A DNA stretch of 64,000 bases from Dermabacter vaginalis (GTDB lineage Bacteria > Actinomycetota > Actinomycetes > Actinomycetales > Dermabacteraceae): contig NZ_CP012117.1 of assembly GCF_001678905.1 (NCBI RefSeq), forward strand, positions 310,001-374,000. Reading direction: 5' to 3'. The notes under the pieces were generated by a model. It saw only the letters and a program-made list of their open reading frames with translations, was not told the origin of the DNA and ran no database searches. Shown one piece after another: positions 47,220-55,906 of this stretch. Position 1 is the first letter of the stretch; every line of letters begins with the position of its first letter. A program made the position numbers and the translations under genes.

Positions 47220-47710
47220 GGCTTTAGTGTGGCATGAGTGTTTGACGTAGCACTGGGAAGTTCCGTCGTCTTTGTAGGGGGCGAAGAGCTGGGGGAGGCG
47301 GAGCCAACCGGTTTTCTCGTAGAGCGCGATGGCGTCTTGTTGGAGGCTGCCGGTGTGGAGGTAGAGCTTGGTTGCGCCACGGGCGGCGGCGTCCCGTTCG
47401 ATGTGCTGCATGAGTGCCGTGGCGATGCCTTGGCCTCGGTATTTTTTCCGACGATAAGCCGTTTGACCTCGAGACGGTCAGGTAGTGCGCGAAGCATGAC
47501 TGTACCGACGGCAGTGTTGCCGTGGACAGCGAGGAGGACGGTGAGGATCGTTTCCGGGTCGAGGGTTTCGTCGCTGCGGCCCTGGTGTTCGGGGTGGGCG
47601 GCGTAGTAGGCGCGGTAGCGAGGCTCGAGTTCGGCGTCTTTCTCGGCGTGGAGCGCCGTAACGCGTGGGTCGTTGTGGCTCACGCGAATGATGCCCACTT
47701 GTTCGCTCAT
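47220..47710 (-). pseudogene. GNAT acetyltransferase, frameshifted
   Basis: The N-terminal half (from ATG 47710, SEQVGIIRVSHNDPRVTALHAE to LEVKRLIVGK) is in one frame; the acetyl-CoA-binding half (YRGQGIATALMQHIERDAAARG, LYLHTGSLQQDAIALYEKTGW) is in another. The break is at a run of six A (minus strand; T at 47442-47447); a seventh A would restore GKKYRGQGIA. Either a real one-base deletion, a sequencing error, or slippage. Restored, it would run in frame into the DUF4298 gene. Confidence 0.8.
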
Positions 47711-47727
47711 GCCTCGATGTTAACGGG

Positions 47728-47767
47728 GGTGGCCCCCACTCCCGAAGGAGCGGGGGCCACACCGTTT
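47728..47767. terminator. Stem-loop between the LPXTG gene and the GNAT gene
   Basis: GTGGCCCCC (47729-47737) pairs with GGGGGCCAC (47752-47760), extended by CTCC/GGAG around a CGAA loop. On the plus strand ACCGTTTTT follows. Lies after the stop of the surface protein on the minus strand. Confidence 0.6.
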
Positions 47768-47797
47768 TTAGCTACTGAACGGCGGTGAGGGGTGAGC

Positions 47798-50700
47798 TCA
47801 CTGCTCGTTCTTGCGGCGGCGAGTCACGAGAGCCGCACCACCAGCGAGGAGCGAGGCCGCAGCGGCGAGGAGGCCGCCGGTCTCAGCACCGGTACGCGGG
47901 AGGGCGTGCCTGCCACCCTTAGCGGGAACCTTCTTGATCGGCTTGGTCGGGCGGTCGGAGCCAGCATCGCCAGGCTGCTCGCCTGCGTCGTCACCGGGCT
48001 CCTCCGTGCCTTCGCCGGGCTCTTCGGTGCCGTTGCCGGGCTCTTCGGTGCCGTTGCCGGGCTCTTCGGTGCCGTTGCCGGGCTCTTCGGTGCCGTTGCC
48101 GGGCTCTTCGGTGCCGTTGCCGGGCTCTTCGGTGCCGTTGCCGGGCTCTTCGGTGCCGTTGCCGGGCTCTTCGGTGCCGTCGCCGGGCTCTTCGGTGCCG
48201 TCATCGGTTCCATCGACCGGGGTGTCGATGACGTTGATCGTCGCAACAACGACCTCGCTCGAGCCGTCGGGGTAGGTCACGAGGACCTCGTAGACGTTCT
48301 CAACCGCGGCGAAGGTCGTCTCAACGGTGATCGCGCCGGTCTCCGGATCGATCGTCACGCCCTCGATCTCACCATCGTTCAGAGCGAACTTGGTGCCTTC
48401 AGGCATGTCGCGCTCTTCGCCGGTCTCCTCGTCCGTGAACTTCGGAGCCTCGATGGTGCCAACCTTGCCGCGCTCCACCTCGGCCGGGGCGTACACCGGC
48501 TGGTAGAGGGTGGCCTGTTCGGGTGCGACGACCTTGACCGTGGCGACGACAGTTTCCTTCGAGCCGTCGGGGTAGGTCACCTCAACCTCGTAGACGTTGG
48601 TGGCAGGTGCGGCGTGGGTTGCCGACGACTTGATTTCGCCGGTTTCCTCGTCGATCCAGACACCTTCGATGTCACCGTCCTTGAGGGCGAACTTGGTGCC
48701 TTCGGGCATGTCGCGCTCTTCGCCGGTCTCCTCGTCGGTGAAGACGGGGGCTGCGACCTCGGCAACGTCACCCTGGGTGACGGTGACCTCGGTGTAAGCC
48801 GGCTGGTAAAGCTTGACCTGCGGAGTCTCTACGACGTGGATGGTCACGAAAGTCGTGTCGGTCGAGCCATCGGGGTAGGTCACGAGGACCTCGTACACGT
48901 GATCCGCAGGCGACGCGAACGTTGCGTTCGAGGAGATCGCACCTGTTTCTTCGTCGATAGTGACGCCTTCAATCTCTCCGTCCTTGAGAGTGAACTTCGT
49001 GCCCTCAGGCGCGAACTCCACCTCGTCGGTCGCGAGATCATCGAAGGTCGGCGCATCGACGAAAGCCGTCTCGCCGCGCTCAACCGTGACGTCGGTGTAC
49101 ACCGGCGTCAGGTTCTCAGCATCGGTCGGGCCAACAACGGTGATGGTCTCGTAGATGGTGTCCTTCGAGCCATCGGGGTAGGTCACGTCAACGGCGATCG
49201 GGTAACGGCCCGGCTCGGCGTCCTCAGCCACGATGATTTCACCGGTCTCCGGGTCGACAGTGATGCCTTCGGGGAGCGGGGAGTACTCGTTCGGGCCGAA
49301 GGTCGTGCCTTCGGGAACGAACTCGACTGCATCCGTGGTCGGATCATCGAACGTCGGAGCATCCGAACGCTCTCCCTGCTTGAGGGTGGTGTCCGTGTAC
49401 TGCGGGTTGTACTTATCCGCTTCCGGCTTGGCCTTGATGACGATCGTCTCGTAGACGATGTCGGTCGAGCCATCGGGGTAGGTCACCTCGACTGCGATCG
49501 GATAGCTGCCGGGCTCGGCGTCCTCAGCAATGGTGAGGGCACCGGTCTCGGGATCCACCGTGACACCTTCGGGCAGGCCGTAGTTGTCCTCGCTCTTGGG
49601 GGCGAACTTCGTGCCCTCAGGTGCGGACTCGACCTCGTCGGTGGTGGGATCATCGAAGGTGGGCGCGGAGGAGATGTCACCCTGGGTGAACTCGTTCTCC
49701 GTGTACTGCGGGTTGTAGTTGTCCGCTTCTGGCTTGGCCTTGATGACGATCGTCTCGTAGACGATGTCGGTCGAGCCATCGGGGTAGGTCACCTCGACAG
49801 CGGTCGGGTAGCTGCCCGGTTCGGCGTCCTCAGCAATGATGAGCGCACCAGTCTCGGGATCCACCGTGACGCCCTCGGGCAGGCCGTAGTTGTCCTCGCT
49901 CTTGGGGGCGAACTTCGTGCCCTCGGGAGCGGACTCGACATCGTCGGTGGTGGGATCGTCGAAGGTGGGAGCGGAGGAGATGTCACCCTGAGTGAACTCG
50001 TTCTCCGTGTACTGCGGGTTGTAATCGTCAGCGGTCGGCTTCGCCGAGACGTTGACCGTCACCTCAACCTCGTCGGTGGAGCCGTCGGGGTAGGTGACCT
50101 CGACAACAACCTTGTGCTCGCCGGCGGGAACGTCCTCGCCGATCACGAGAGCGCCGCTCTCTTCGTCAACGGTGATGCCCTCGGGGCCGTCCTTCTTCTC
50201 GAACTTCGTGCCCTCGGGAGCGGACTCAACCTTATCGGTTGCCGTGTCGTCGAACGTCGGAGCGTCCGAGACATCTCCCTGCGTCAGATCCGTGTCCGTG
50301 TAAGCCGGCTCGTACTTCACCTTGTCGAGTGTGATGAATTCGACGGAAAGGTGGGGTTGCTTGGCCTCAACCGTGGTGGTCCCACCATCGACGAGGGGGC
50401 TCTCGGGGTCTACGCGGAAAGTCTTGGCGTACGAGCCACTGAAAGACACGGAGTATTCGCCTACGGGAATATCGCCAAGGTTCTTGCTGATGGCCTTGCC
50501 CCGCCAACCCCGCCATTTAGTTTCCGACCTGTATGATTTGCCGTCCTTATCGGTGAACGTCACCTCAAAGTCGCGCAGCTCCTCCGGCAATTCGCTTGCG
50601 TCGGGGTAGGGCAGGCCTGCAAGGTTGCCGTTGGTGGTGACGTTTTTACCATCGATCGTCACGCCGAAGTTCACGAAGCCGGTCTCGGGCGTGGCAGGTG

Positions 50701-51334
50701 TCTCAGGAGTCGGGTCGGTGGGCTGCTCCGGATTTGGCGCGGGTGCCGGCTCGGGCGCAGGCTCGGGTGCCGGCTCAGGCGCGGGGGCTTCTGGGGTTGG
50801 GTCAGCGGGCTGCTCCGGATTTGGCGCGGGCGTTCCCGGGGTCGTGTCGGCTGGCTTCTTATTGACGACGAGATCAACGTCCTGGGTTGTACCGTCGCCG
50901 AAGGTGACGCGGATCACGTACACGTTCTTGGACTTTGTCCATTTCTTGCCTTCTGCTGGCCGCATGATGCCATCGGCGTATTCGTAGCCCTTCACGCCCG
51001 ACCAACGGTTAGCGAACTTGACGTCTTCAGGGATGTCGACGATGTTGCCGTCCTTGTCCTTGAAGACCGGAGCCTGGCTTCCTTCGCGGCTGCCGGCAGT
51101 CACGGTCGATTCAGGGTACTCAACAGTGAAGTCTGCAGCAGTCGAAGGTGCGGGCGCCGCAGCATCGCCTTCCGCCGCGAAAGCGCTCGGGGCATCGATG
51201 GCGCTCGCGCCAACAACGCCGGTGGTGCCGAGGACGGCGCCTACGGCGAGGGCTGCAGCACCGCGGCGCCACAGGGGGGTAACTGAGGATTCCGCGCGGT
51301 GGCTGTTCCGCTTACGGAAAGCATCGAAGACCAT
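47798..51334 (-). CDS. LPXTG cell-wall surface protein with Rib-like repeats
   Basis: 1178 residues. YSIRK-less signal peptide (residues about 20-55, ending AFA-AEGD). Next, one Rib-like domain, a Pro-rich hinge, an unassigned beta domain, then seven Rib/alpha-like repeats of about 100 residues (YNPQYTENEFTQGDISSAPTF type; repeats 2 and 3 nearly identical, 306-bp period near 49700-50010), a stalk of EEPGNGT heptads, and the sorting signal LPRTG, hydrophobic helix and RRRKNEQ tail. Sortase-anchored; probably an adhesin or stalk by analogy with Rib/Alp proteins. ATG 51334 behind TTGGAGAA. Confidence 0.92.
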   Translation of the reverse strand: MVFDAFRKRNSHRAESSVTPLWRRGAAALAVGAVLGTTGVVGASAIDAPSAFAAEGDAAAPAPSTAADFTVEYPESTVTAGSREGSQAPVFKDKDGNIVDIPEDVKFANRWSGVKGYEYADGIMRPAEGKKWTKSKNVYVIRVTFGDGTTQDVDLVVNKKPADTTPGTPAPNPEQPADPTPEAPAPEPAPEPAPEPAPAPNPEQPTDPTPETPATPETGFVNFGVTIDGKNVTTNGNLAGLPYPDASELPEELRDFEVTFTDKDGKSYRSETKWRGWRGKAISKNLGDIPVGEYSVSFSGSYAKTFRVDPESPLVDGGTTTVEAKQPHLSVEFITLDKVKYEPAYTDTDLTQGDVSDAPTFDDTATDKVESAPEGTKFEKKDGPEGITVDEESGALVIGEDVPAGEHKVVVEVTYPDGSTDEVEVTVNVSAKPTADDYNPQYTENEFTQGDISSAPTFDDPTTDDVESAPEGTKFAPKSEDNYGLPEGVTVDPETGALIIAEDAEPGSYPTAVEVTYPDGSTDIVYETIVIKAKPEADNYNPQYTENEFTQGDISSAPTFDDPTTDEVESAPEGTKFAPKSEDNYGLPEGVTVDPETGALTIAEDAEPGSYPIAVEVTYPDGSTDIVYETIVIKAKPEADKYNPQYTDTTLKQGERSDAPTFDDPTTDAVEFVPEGTTFGPNEYSPLPEGITVDPETGEIIVAEDAEPGRYPIAVDVTYPDGSKDTIYETITVVGPTDAENLTPVYTDVTVERGETAFVDAPTFDDLATDEVEFAPEGTKFTLKDGEIEGVTIDEETGAISSNATFASPADHVYEVLVTYPDGSTDTTFVTIHVVETPQVKLYQPAYTEVTVTQGDVAEVAAPVFTDEETGEERDMPEGTKFALKDGDIEGVWIDEETGEIKSSATHAAPATNVYEVEVTYPDGSKETVVATVKVVAPEQATLYQPVYAPAEVERGKVGTIEAPKFTDEETGEERDMPEGTKFALNDGEIEGVTIDPETGAITVETTFAAVENVYEVLVTYPDGSSEVVVATINVIDTPVDGTDDGTEEPGDGTEEPGNGTEEPGNGTEEPGNGTEEPGNGTEEPGNGTEEPGNGTEEPGNGTEEPGEGTEEPGDDAGEQPGDAGSDRPTKPIKKVPAKGGRHALPRTGAETGGLLAAAASLLAGGAALVTRRRKNEQ
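48008..48202. repeat. 21-bp tandem repeats coding the EEPGNGT stalk
   Basis: About nine 21-base units (GCCGTTGCCGGGCTCTTCGGT type on the plus strand is the unit; seven are essentially identical from 48032 to 48178, flanked by two diverged ones). Unit changes keep the frame, so stalk length can vary by slippage. Confidence 0.92.
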
Positions 51335-51578
51335 GAGTTCTCCAACTTTCTGTGCTTGGGGAGTTAAAGGATTCGCCGCACAACACCTGTTGTGGGCGTC
51401 CAAACTCGACGCTAATCGCTTTTGGGCCATTTGTGAAGTGAGCAATTTTCCTCGAGGGGCTGGGCCTCGTGCGGGCACGCGAGAGACGTCCGGTGAGCGG
51501 TGCTGTTGAAGCAGGGGTGGCTGGAGGGAAGGAGATTCGTGCATAGCGATCGCGTGGGGAAACGTTGGTATAGCAAAT

Positions 51579-51594
51579 GTTACGACATTGTTAC
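51579..51594. promoter_or_regulatory. GTAAC-N6-GTAAC box (MtrA-like) upstream of surface protein
   Basis: On the minus strand GTAAC-AATGTC-GTAAC. Direct repeats one helical turn apart, as in MtrA boxes before cell-wall genes. It lies 245 bases before the LPXTG gene start, just upstream of TTGCTATAC, a weak -10-like stretch. The 574-base gap 51335-51908 holds this region, a long leader and the terminator at 51812; no gene is seen. Confidence 0.5.
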
Positions 51595-51811
51595 GGATTA
51601 GTGACCCGACCCTCGCGACCCCGATGGTGGCTCCGTCATGGAAGCTCGCACGTCACAGTGTTGCGTAGGCCTTACTTCTTAGTGGAATGGTTGGTCGCTA
51701 AGAATGAAGAAGGACTTTCGTGAGGTCACAAAAGAAAGAGAAGTAAGGCCTCGATTAGTCGAAAATAGTCACCAGTTGTTAACCGTTCTAAAAATTACTT
51801 CCGGGAAAGAA

Positions 51812-51854
51812 AACGCCGACCGACAGCACCTCGTGGGTGCCGCCGGTCGGCGTT
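51812..51854 (-). terminator. Rho-independent terminator of the LLM gene
   Basis: AACGCCGACCG (51812-51822) pairs with CGGTCGGCGTT (51844-51854), with an inner GCACC/GGTGC pairing; minus strand continues TTCTTTCC. Confidence 0.85.
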
Positions 51855-51908
51855 GGTAACGAAATCGTTATCGTGACAAAGGGTGAAGGCGGGACTTAAG
51901 TCCGCTCC

Positions 51909-52910
51909 TCACTTGAGCCATGCTTCGGCGAGCAGGCGCTGGCTCTCATAGCGCTCCGCGGGGTCATGGAAGTAGTTCGAGACGATGAACTCGTCAGCGT
52001 GGGTCTCCTCCGCGAGGCGTGAAAGCTCGGCCTCAACCGTGCTCGGGGAACCCACCGCGCGCACCGCAAGCGCCCCGTTGACGCGCTCAAGCACGGGGGC
52101 GGGGAGCAGCGCCGAGATCTCGGCGGGCGGCTGAATCAACTGTCGCTTGCCTATCCCAAGCGCTGCAAAGGCCTGTTGCAGGGTGGAGAACTGGCGTTCA
52201 GCTTCTTGATCCGTTGAAGCCACATACACATTCACACCCACCATCACGTGCGGCTTCTCCACTTGCGCGGTCGGTGCTTCGGCATTGAACTCGCGGCGAT
52301 AAAGCGCGATCGCCTCCTTGTACTGGAAGGGCGCGAAGTGGCTTGCGACCGCGAACGGCAACCCGAGCTGCGCCGCAAGACCTGCGCCCGCGAGGGAGCT
52401 GCCAAGCACCCACATCGGCACGTTTGTGCCTTGCGCAACGTATGCGCCGATCCGGTACCGCGAGAGCGTGTCATCGCTTGCCCAGGCCTGCATATCGGCA
52501 ACCGCCCGCGCGAAATCCTCCGGCTCAGCGCTCGTGCGCCCAAGAAGCTGCGCCGTGAGCGGATCCGTGCCGGGTGCGCGGCCAAGGCCCAAATCAATCC
52601 TCGGGCCGTGGAACTGCGTGAGCGTGCCAAACTGCTCGATCACCTGGAGCGGTGCGTGATTCGGAAGCATGACCCCGCCGGAACCGACGCGAATGCGCTT
52701 CGTGCGCGAGGCCGCCCGATCAATGAGGAGCGACGTCGCATTCGAGGCGAGATTCAGCGTGTTGTGATGCTCCGCGAACCAATACCGCTTGTATCCCTGC
52801 TCGTCGGCGAGCTCAGCTGCCCGCATTGACGCCTCGATTGCGTCGGCGAACGACTGCCCCTCGCTCACCCCCACGAGATCAAGAATCGCCAGGTCAGGAC
52901 GCTTAGACAT
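51909..52910 (-). CDS. LLM class flavin-dependent oxidoreductase
   Basis: 333 residues, luciferase-like (alpha/beta)8 barrel using FMN or F420. LAILDLVGVSEGQSFADAIEAS, RYWFAEHHNTLNLASNAT, IRVGSGGVMLPNHAPLQVIEQF and RIDLGLGRAPGTDP mark the group with alkanal-monooxygenase-like proteins (YhbW/YvbT type). Substrate unknown. ATG 52910. Divergent from the RNase HI gene, with its own terminator. Confidence 0.9.
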   Translation of the reverse strand: MSKRPDLAILDLVGVSEGQSFADAIEASMRAAELADEQGYKRYWFAEHHNTLNLASNATSLLIDRAASRTKRIRVGSGGVMLPNHAPLQVIEQFGTLTQFHGPRIDLGLGRAPGTDPLTAQLLGRTSAEPEDFARAVADMQAWASDDTLSRYRIGAYVAQGTNVPMWVLGSSLAGAGLAAQLGLPFAVASHFAPFQYKEAIALYRREFNAEAPTAQVEKPHVMVGVNVYVASTDQEAERQFSTLQQAFAALGIGKRQLIQPPAEISALLPAPVLERVNGALAVRAVGSPSTVEAELSRLAEETHADEFIVSNYFHDPAERYESQRLLAEAWLK

Positions 52911-53031
52911 AGGAAACCTCCACAGAAGTGCGCTCGATAGGTGCGCGAAACCGTCGGACTCTCACCAAACGCCCTTTGAGCGCGCCGCTATTCCACCCAC
53001 CCGCCCGGCTATTCAGGGGCTGTGAAAAAAT

Positions 53032-53850
53032 ATGACCATGACGATCACCGCAGCAGCAGACGGCTCCGCACTTGGCAACCCTGGCCCCACCGGCTGGGCC
53101 TGGTACATCAACGACGAGTGCTGGAGCGCGGGCGGAAGCACCCACGGCACGAATAACATCGGCGAGCTCACCGCCGTGCGCGAACTGCTCAGCCAAACCC
53201 GCGAAGCCGGTCACGTGGCCGAGGACCTCGTGATCCTGTGCGACTCGCAGTACGTCATCAACTCCGTCACGAAGTGGATGCCCGGCTGGAAAAAGAAGGG
53301 CTGGAAAAAGAAAGACGGCAAGCCCGTGCTGAACGTCGAGCTCATGAAGGCGATTGACCGCGAAATGCAGGGCCGCAACGTGCGCTTCGAATGGGTCAAG
53401 GGCCATGCGGGCCACGAGATGAACGAGGCCGCTGACGAGCGCGCCCGGGCCGCGGCGACCGCCTACCAGAAGGGCACGGCGCCGAACGTGGGGCCTGGTT
53501 TCACGGGTGCGGTCCACGCGGGTGCCCCGCGCACGGTTCCGACGCCTGCCAGCCTAGAGCGCTCCCTGTGGTGTGAAAGCGCGTCCCCGCGTGAGCGCCT
53601 CGGCGAGGATCCTCATTTCATTGATACCCGCGCTCGTGTGATGAGCATCGAGGAATGGGTGACGGGGGTCGAGGCTTTGCGTGCCCGAGGGGTGAAGCTG
53701 TGCGGTGAGGTGACGTCGCGAGAGGTCGGCCCGCACCTCCACCTGACCGACACCGTGCTCGAAGCTGCCGGCCGGAACTTTCGCATCGTGACCCTGTGGG
53801 GTGGCGAGAATCCGCGGATCCTCCACCAACAGTGGGCCTCGCTTAGTTGA
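53032..53850 (+). CDS. rnhA: Ribonuclease HI with C-terminal DUF4440-like domain
   Basis: 272 residues. Residues 1-145 are RNase HI, which cuts RNA in RNA-DNA hybrids: Asp in AAADGSALGNPGPTGWAW, Glu in NNIGELTAVREL, Asp in LCDSQYVIN and WVKGHAGHEMNEAADERA with the last Asp; the basic handle GWKKKGWKKKDGK is present. Residues 165-272 (SLWCESASPRERLGEDPHFID to ILHQQWASL) look like a SnoaL/DUF4440 fold. ATG 53032; the second ATG at 53038 is possible. Confidence 0.9.
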   Translation: MTMTITAAADGSALGNPGPTGWAWYINDECWSAGGSTHGTNNIGELTAVRELLSQTREAGHVAEDLVILCDSQYVINSVTKWMPGWKKKGWKKKDGKPVLNVELMKAIDREMQGRNVRFEWVKGHAGHEMNEAADERARAAATAYQKGTAPNVGPGFTGAVHAGAPRTVPTPASLERSLWCESASPRERLGEDPHFIDTRARVMSIEEWVTGVEALRARGVKLCGEVTSREVGPHLHLTDTVLEAAGRNFRIVTLWGGENPRILHQQWASLS

Positions 53851-53928
53851 GCTCGCAGCCGCGGCTAGTTCGACGTAGAACGTTGCCTAGCCGTCCTGCA
53901 GGTCGGCGACAGGAGCGCCACGGGGGTG

Positions 53929-54279
53929 TTAGTTCTCGTCTGAATCTTCGCCGGGCACGCGCACGAAGAATTGTGAGGAGAGCGCGAGGAGTTCGCGCAT
54001 GAGTTCGTATTGGCCGCCGTGCATATCCCAGATTTCATCTTCGCCGGCCGCTTCGGGGCGTTCGAAGATCGAATCCGTTGCAGTGACGTCGGCTTGCCAA
54101 CCGTTGTCGTAGTAGGCCATGAGGGGCTTCATGGTCTCGTTGTAGGCCTTGATAGCTTCGAGCCCTTCGACGGCCTTCTCGTATGCTTCGCGGGACTTGA
54201 CGAGGTTCCCCTGGGCAACGCTGAGGCGCTCGAGGGCGGCTTTTTGATCGGGAGTGTGCTCTTCGGGTGAGTTGTTCAT
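53929..54279 (-). CDS. DUF4298 family protein, copy 2
   Basis: 116 residues, near-identical to the copy at 46863 over its length (HTPDQKAALERLSVAQGNLVKSREAYEKAVEGLEAIKAYNE, WDMHGGQYELMRELLALSSQFF). ATG 54279, again without clear ribosome site. Preceded by remains of the GNAT gene, so both genes were duplicated as a block. Function unknown. Confidence 0.8.
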   Translation of the reverse strand: MNNSPEEHTPDQKAALERLSVAQGNLVKSREAYEKAVEGLEAIKAYNETMKPLMAYYDNGWQADVTATDSIFERPEAAGEDEIWDMHGGQYELMRELLALSSQFFVRVPGEDSDEN

Positions 54280-54283
54280 GGTC

Positions 54284-54389
54284 TTAGTGTGGCACGAGAT
54301 GTTTGACGTGGCGCTGGGAAACTCGATCTTCGGTGGAGGGTGCGAAGAGGTGGGGAGGCGGCCCCAGCCGGTCTTCTCGTCGTGGGCGC
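54284..54389 (-). pseudogene. GNAT 3'-end remnant
   Basis: Base-by-base similar to 47224-47327 (the 3' end of the broken GNAT gene). EKTGWGRLP and LFAP...VSQRHVKH correspond to EKTGWLRLP and LFAP...SQCYVKH, in two frames because of small indels. The similarity stops exactly at the end of the histidine kinase gene (54390). Confidence 0.7.
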
Positions 54390-55904
54390 TTAGCTGAGCT
54401 CGGCTTCCGGGAGCTCCACGCGGAACGTTGCCCCGCCGCCGTCCGTTTGATGGATCGAGATCGTGCCGTCGTGATGCTGCATGATTGTGGCCGCAATCGA
54501 GAGGCCAAGCCCCGCGCCGCCGCCTTGAGTTTGCTGGCGTTGGCGGGACTCGTCGGTGCGGAAGAACCGCTCGAAAACCCTCTCGCGGATGTCCGCCGGA
54601 ATGCCCTCACCATGGTCGCGCACCTCAATAATGGCCTTACCATCGCGGCCATTGCCGAGCGCGACCTCCACGGGTGAACCCTTCGGCGTGTGCCTGTTCG
54701 CGTTACCCACGAGGTTCACAATGACCTGTCGAAGTGCAGCTTCGTCGCCAAGCACCCCGAGCGGGGGAACGGTCTCGGGTGTAAGAACCGCACCCGCGAG
54801 GTCAACGATCGCGACTTCTCTCGTGGGATCGAGCGCCCGCAAATCCTGCACCACGTCCTTCACGATCCCCGAGGCATCGAGCGGCACGAGATCGAAAGAA
54901 CGCTGCTCATCGAGCCTCGCGAGCTTCAAAAGCGATTCAACGAGGGACCCCATGCGTTTCGCCTCATCCTCGATGCGGCGCATCGCCTGCGCGACATCCT
55001 CGTCGCGCGGCATCGCCCCCATGCGATACAACTCGCCATTGCCGCGGATCGCCGCGAGGGGAGTGCGAAGCTCGTGCGAGGCATCCGCAACGAAGCGACG
55101 CATGCGCGACTGGCTCGCGAGCGCCTCCGCCTGCGACTCGGCCTGGGCTTGAAAACCCTTCTCGAGGCGAATGAGCATCTCGTTGAGGGCCACGCTCAGC
55201 GAATGCACCTCTTGCGAGGAGTAGCTCACGGGGATGCGCGTGCCGAGAGTGCCAGCCGCAACGTTCTTGGCGGCCTTCTCCACATCGCGCAAAGGCTCGA
55301 GAGCATAGTGGAGCACGTAGCCGCCAAGCCCCACGCCAACGAGCACCACCATCGTGCCCACGAGCACGATGATGAGCGCCATCTCATTCATTGTGTTCTC
55401 CACGCCACGAAGCGGGAGAGCCACGAAAACCGAGGGGCCATCCGGATCGTTCGACGCAACCGCGCGCACACGCCACGACTCGCGATCATCCGCGACCAGA
55501 GTGAAGGGCTTTCCCTGGAGAGACACAACCTCCTCGCGCGTCAGCGGAGGGAGGTCGAGAGACGGGTCGCCGTCGGAATCCTGCACCACGCGCTGCAAAA
55601 CCCCACCGGACTGATCCTGCCACTCCACCACGTAATCCACGGGCGTGTACTGCGCGCTCGGTGACCCCGTGGTGATGAGTGAAATGTTGCGGCGTGGATT
55701 GGCGATCGCGCTTGGGCTGACCGCTGCGGCGAGATCAGCGTCCACGCTTTCAATGAGGGTGCGCTTGAGGAGGAACAGTGAAAGCGCGCCCGTCACGATC
55801 GTTCCCGACACGAGAACGAGCGCGATGAGCGCGACAATTCGGGTCCATAGGGACACCGGGCGATTGGCCCGCGAAGCGCGGTCCTTCTTGGGGGCGTCGG
55901 TCAA
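54390..55904 (-). CDS. Sensor histidine kinase with HAMP domain
   Basis: 504 residues: two membrane helices (about 22-48 and 170-195), an outer sensor domain between, HAMP, then H-box DASHELRTPLAAIRGN, N-box VNLVGNANRHTP, G1 DHGEGIP and G2 GGAGLGLSIA. Phosphorylates the response regulator encoded 2 bases upstream. Resembles actinobacterial PhoR/TrcS-type kinases; the signal is unknown. Confidence 0.92.
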   Translation of the reverse strand: MTDAPKKDRASRANRPVSLWTRIVALIALVLVSGTIVTGALSLFLLKRTLIESVDADLAAAVSPSAIANPRRNISLITTGSPSAQYTPVDYVVEWQDQSGGVLQRVVQDSDGDPSLDLPPLTREEVVSLQGKPFTLVADDRESWRVRAVASNDPDGPSVFVALPLRGVENTMNEMALIIVLVGTMVVLVGVGLGGYVLHYALEPLRDVEKAAKNVAAGTLGTRIPVSYSSQEVHSLSVALNEMLIRLEKGFQAQAESQAEALASQSRMRRFVADASHELRTPLAAIRGNGELYRMGAMPRDEDVAQAMRRIEDEAKRMGSLVESLLKLARLDEQRSFDLVPLDASGIVKDVVQDLRALDPTREVAIVDLAGAVLTPETVPPLGVLGDEAALRQVIVNLVGNANRHTPKGSPVEVALGNGRDGKAIIEVRDHGEGIPADIRERVFERFFRTDESRQRQQTQGGGAGLGLSIAATIMQHHDGTISIHQTDGGGATFRVELPEAELS

Positions 55905-55906
55905 GG

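Noticed and set aside
48008-48202. 21-bp repeats as a CRISPR array
   Set aside because: Units are contiguous with no unique spacers and encode EEPGNGT heptads in frame.
47792-50536. 914-residue open frame on the plus strand, rich in GLFGAVA repeats
   Set aside because: Mirror of the repeats of the LPXTG gene; the minus-strand frame has signal peptide, Rib repeats and sorting signal.
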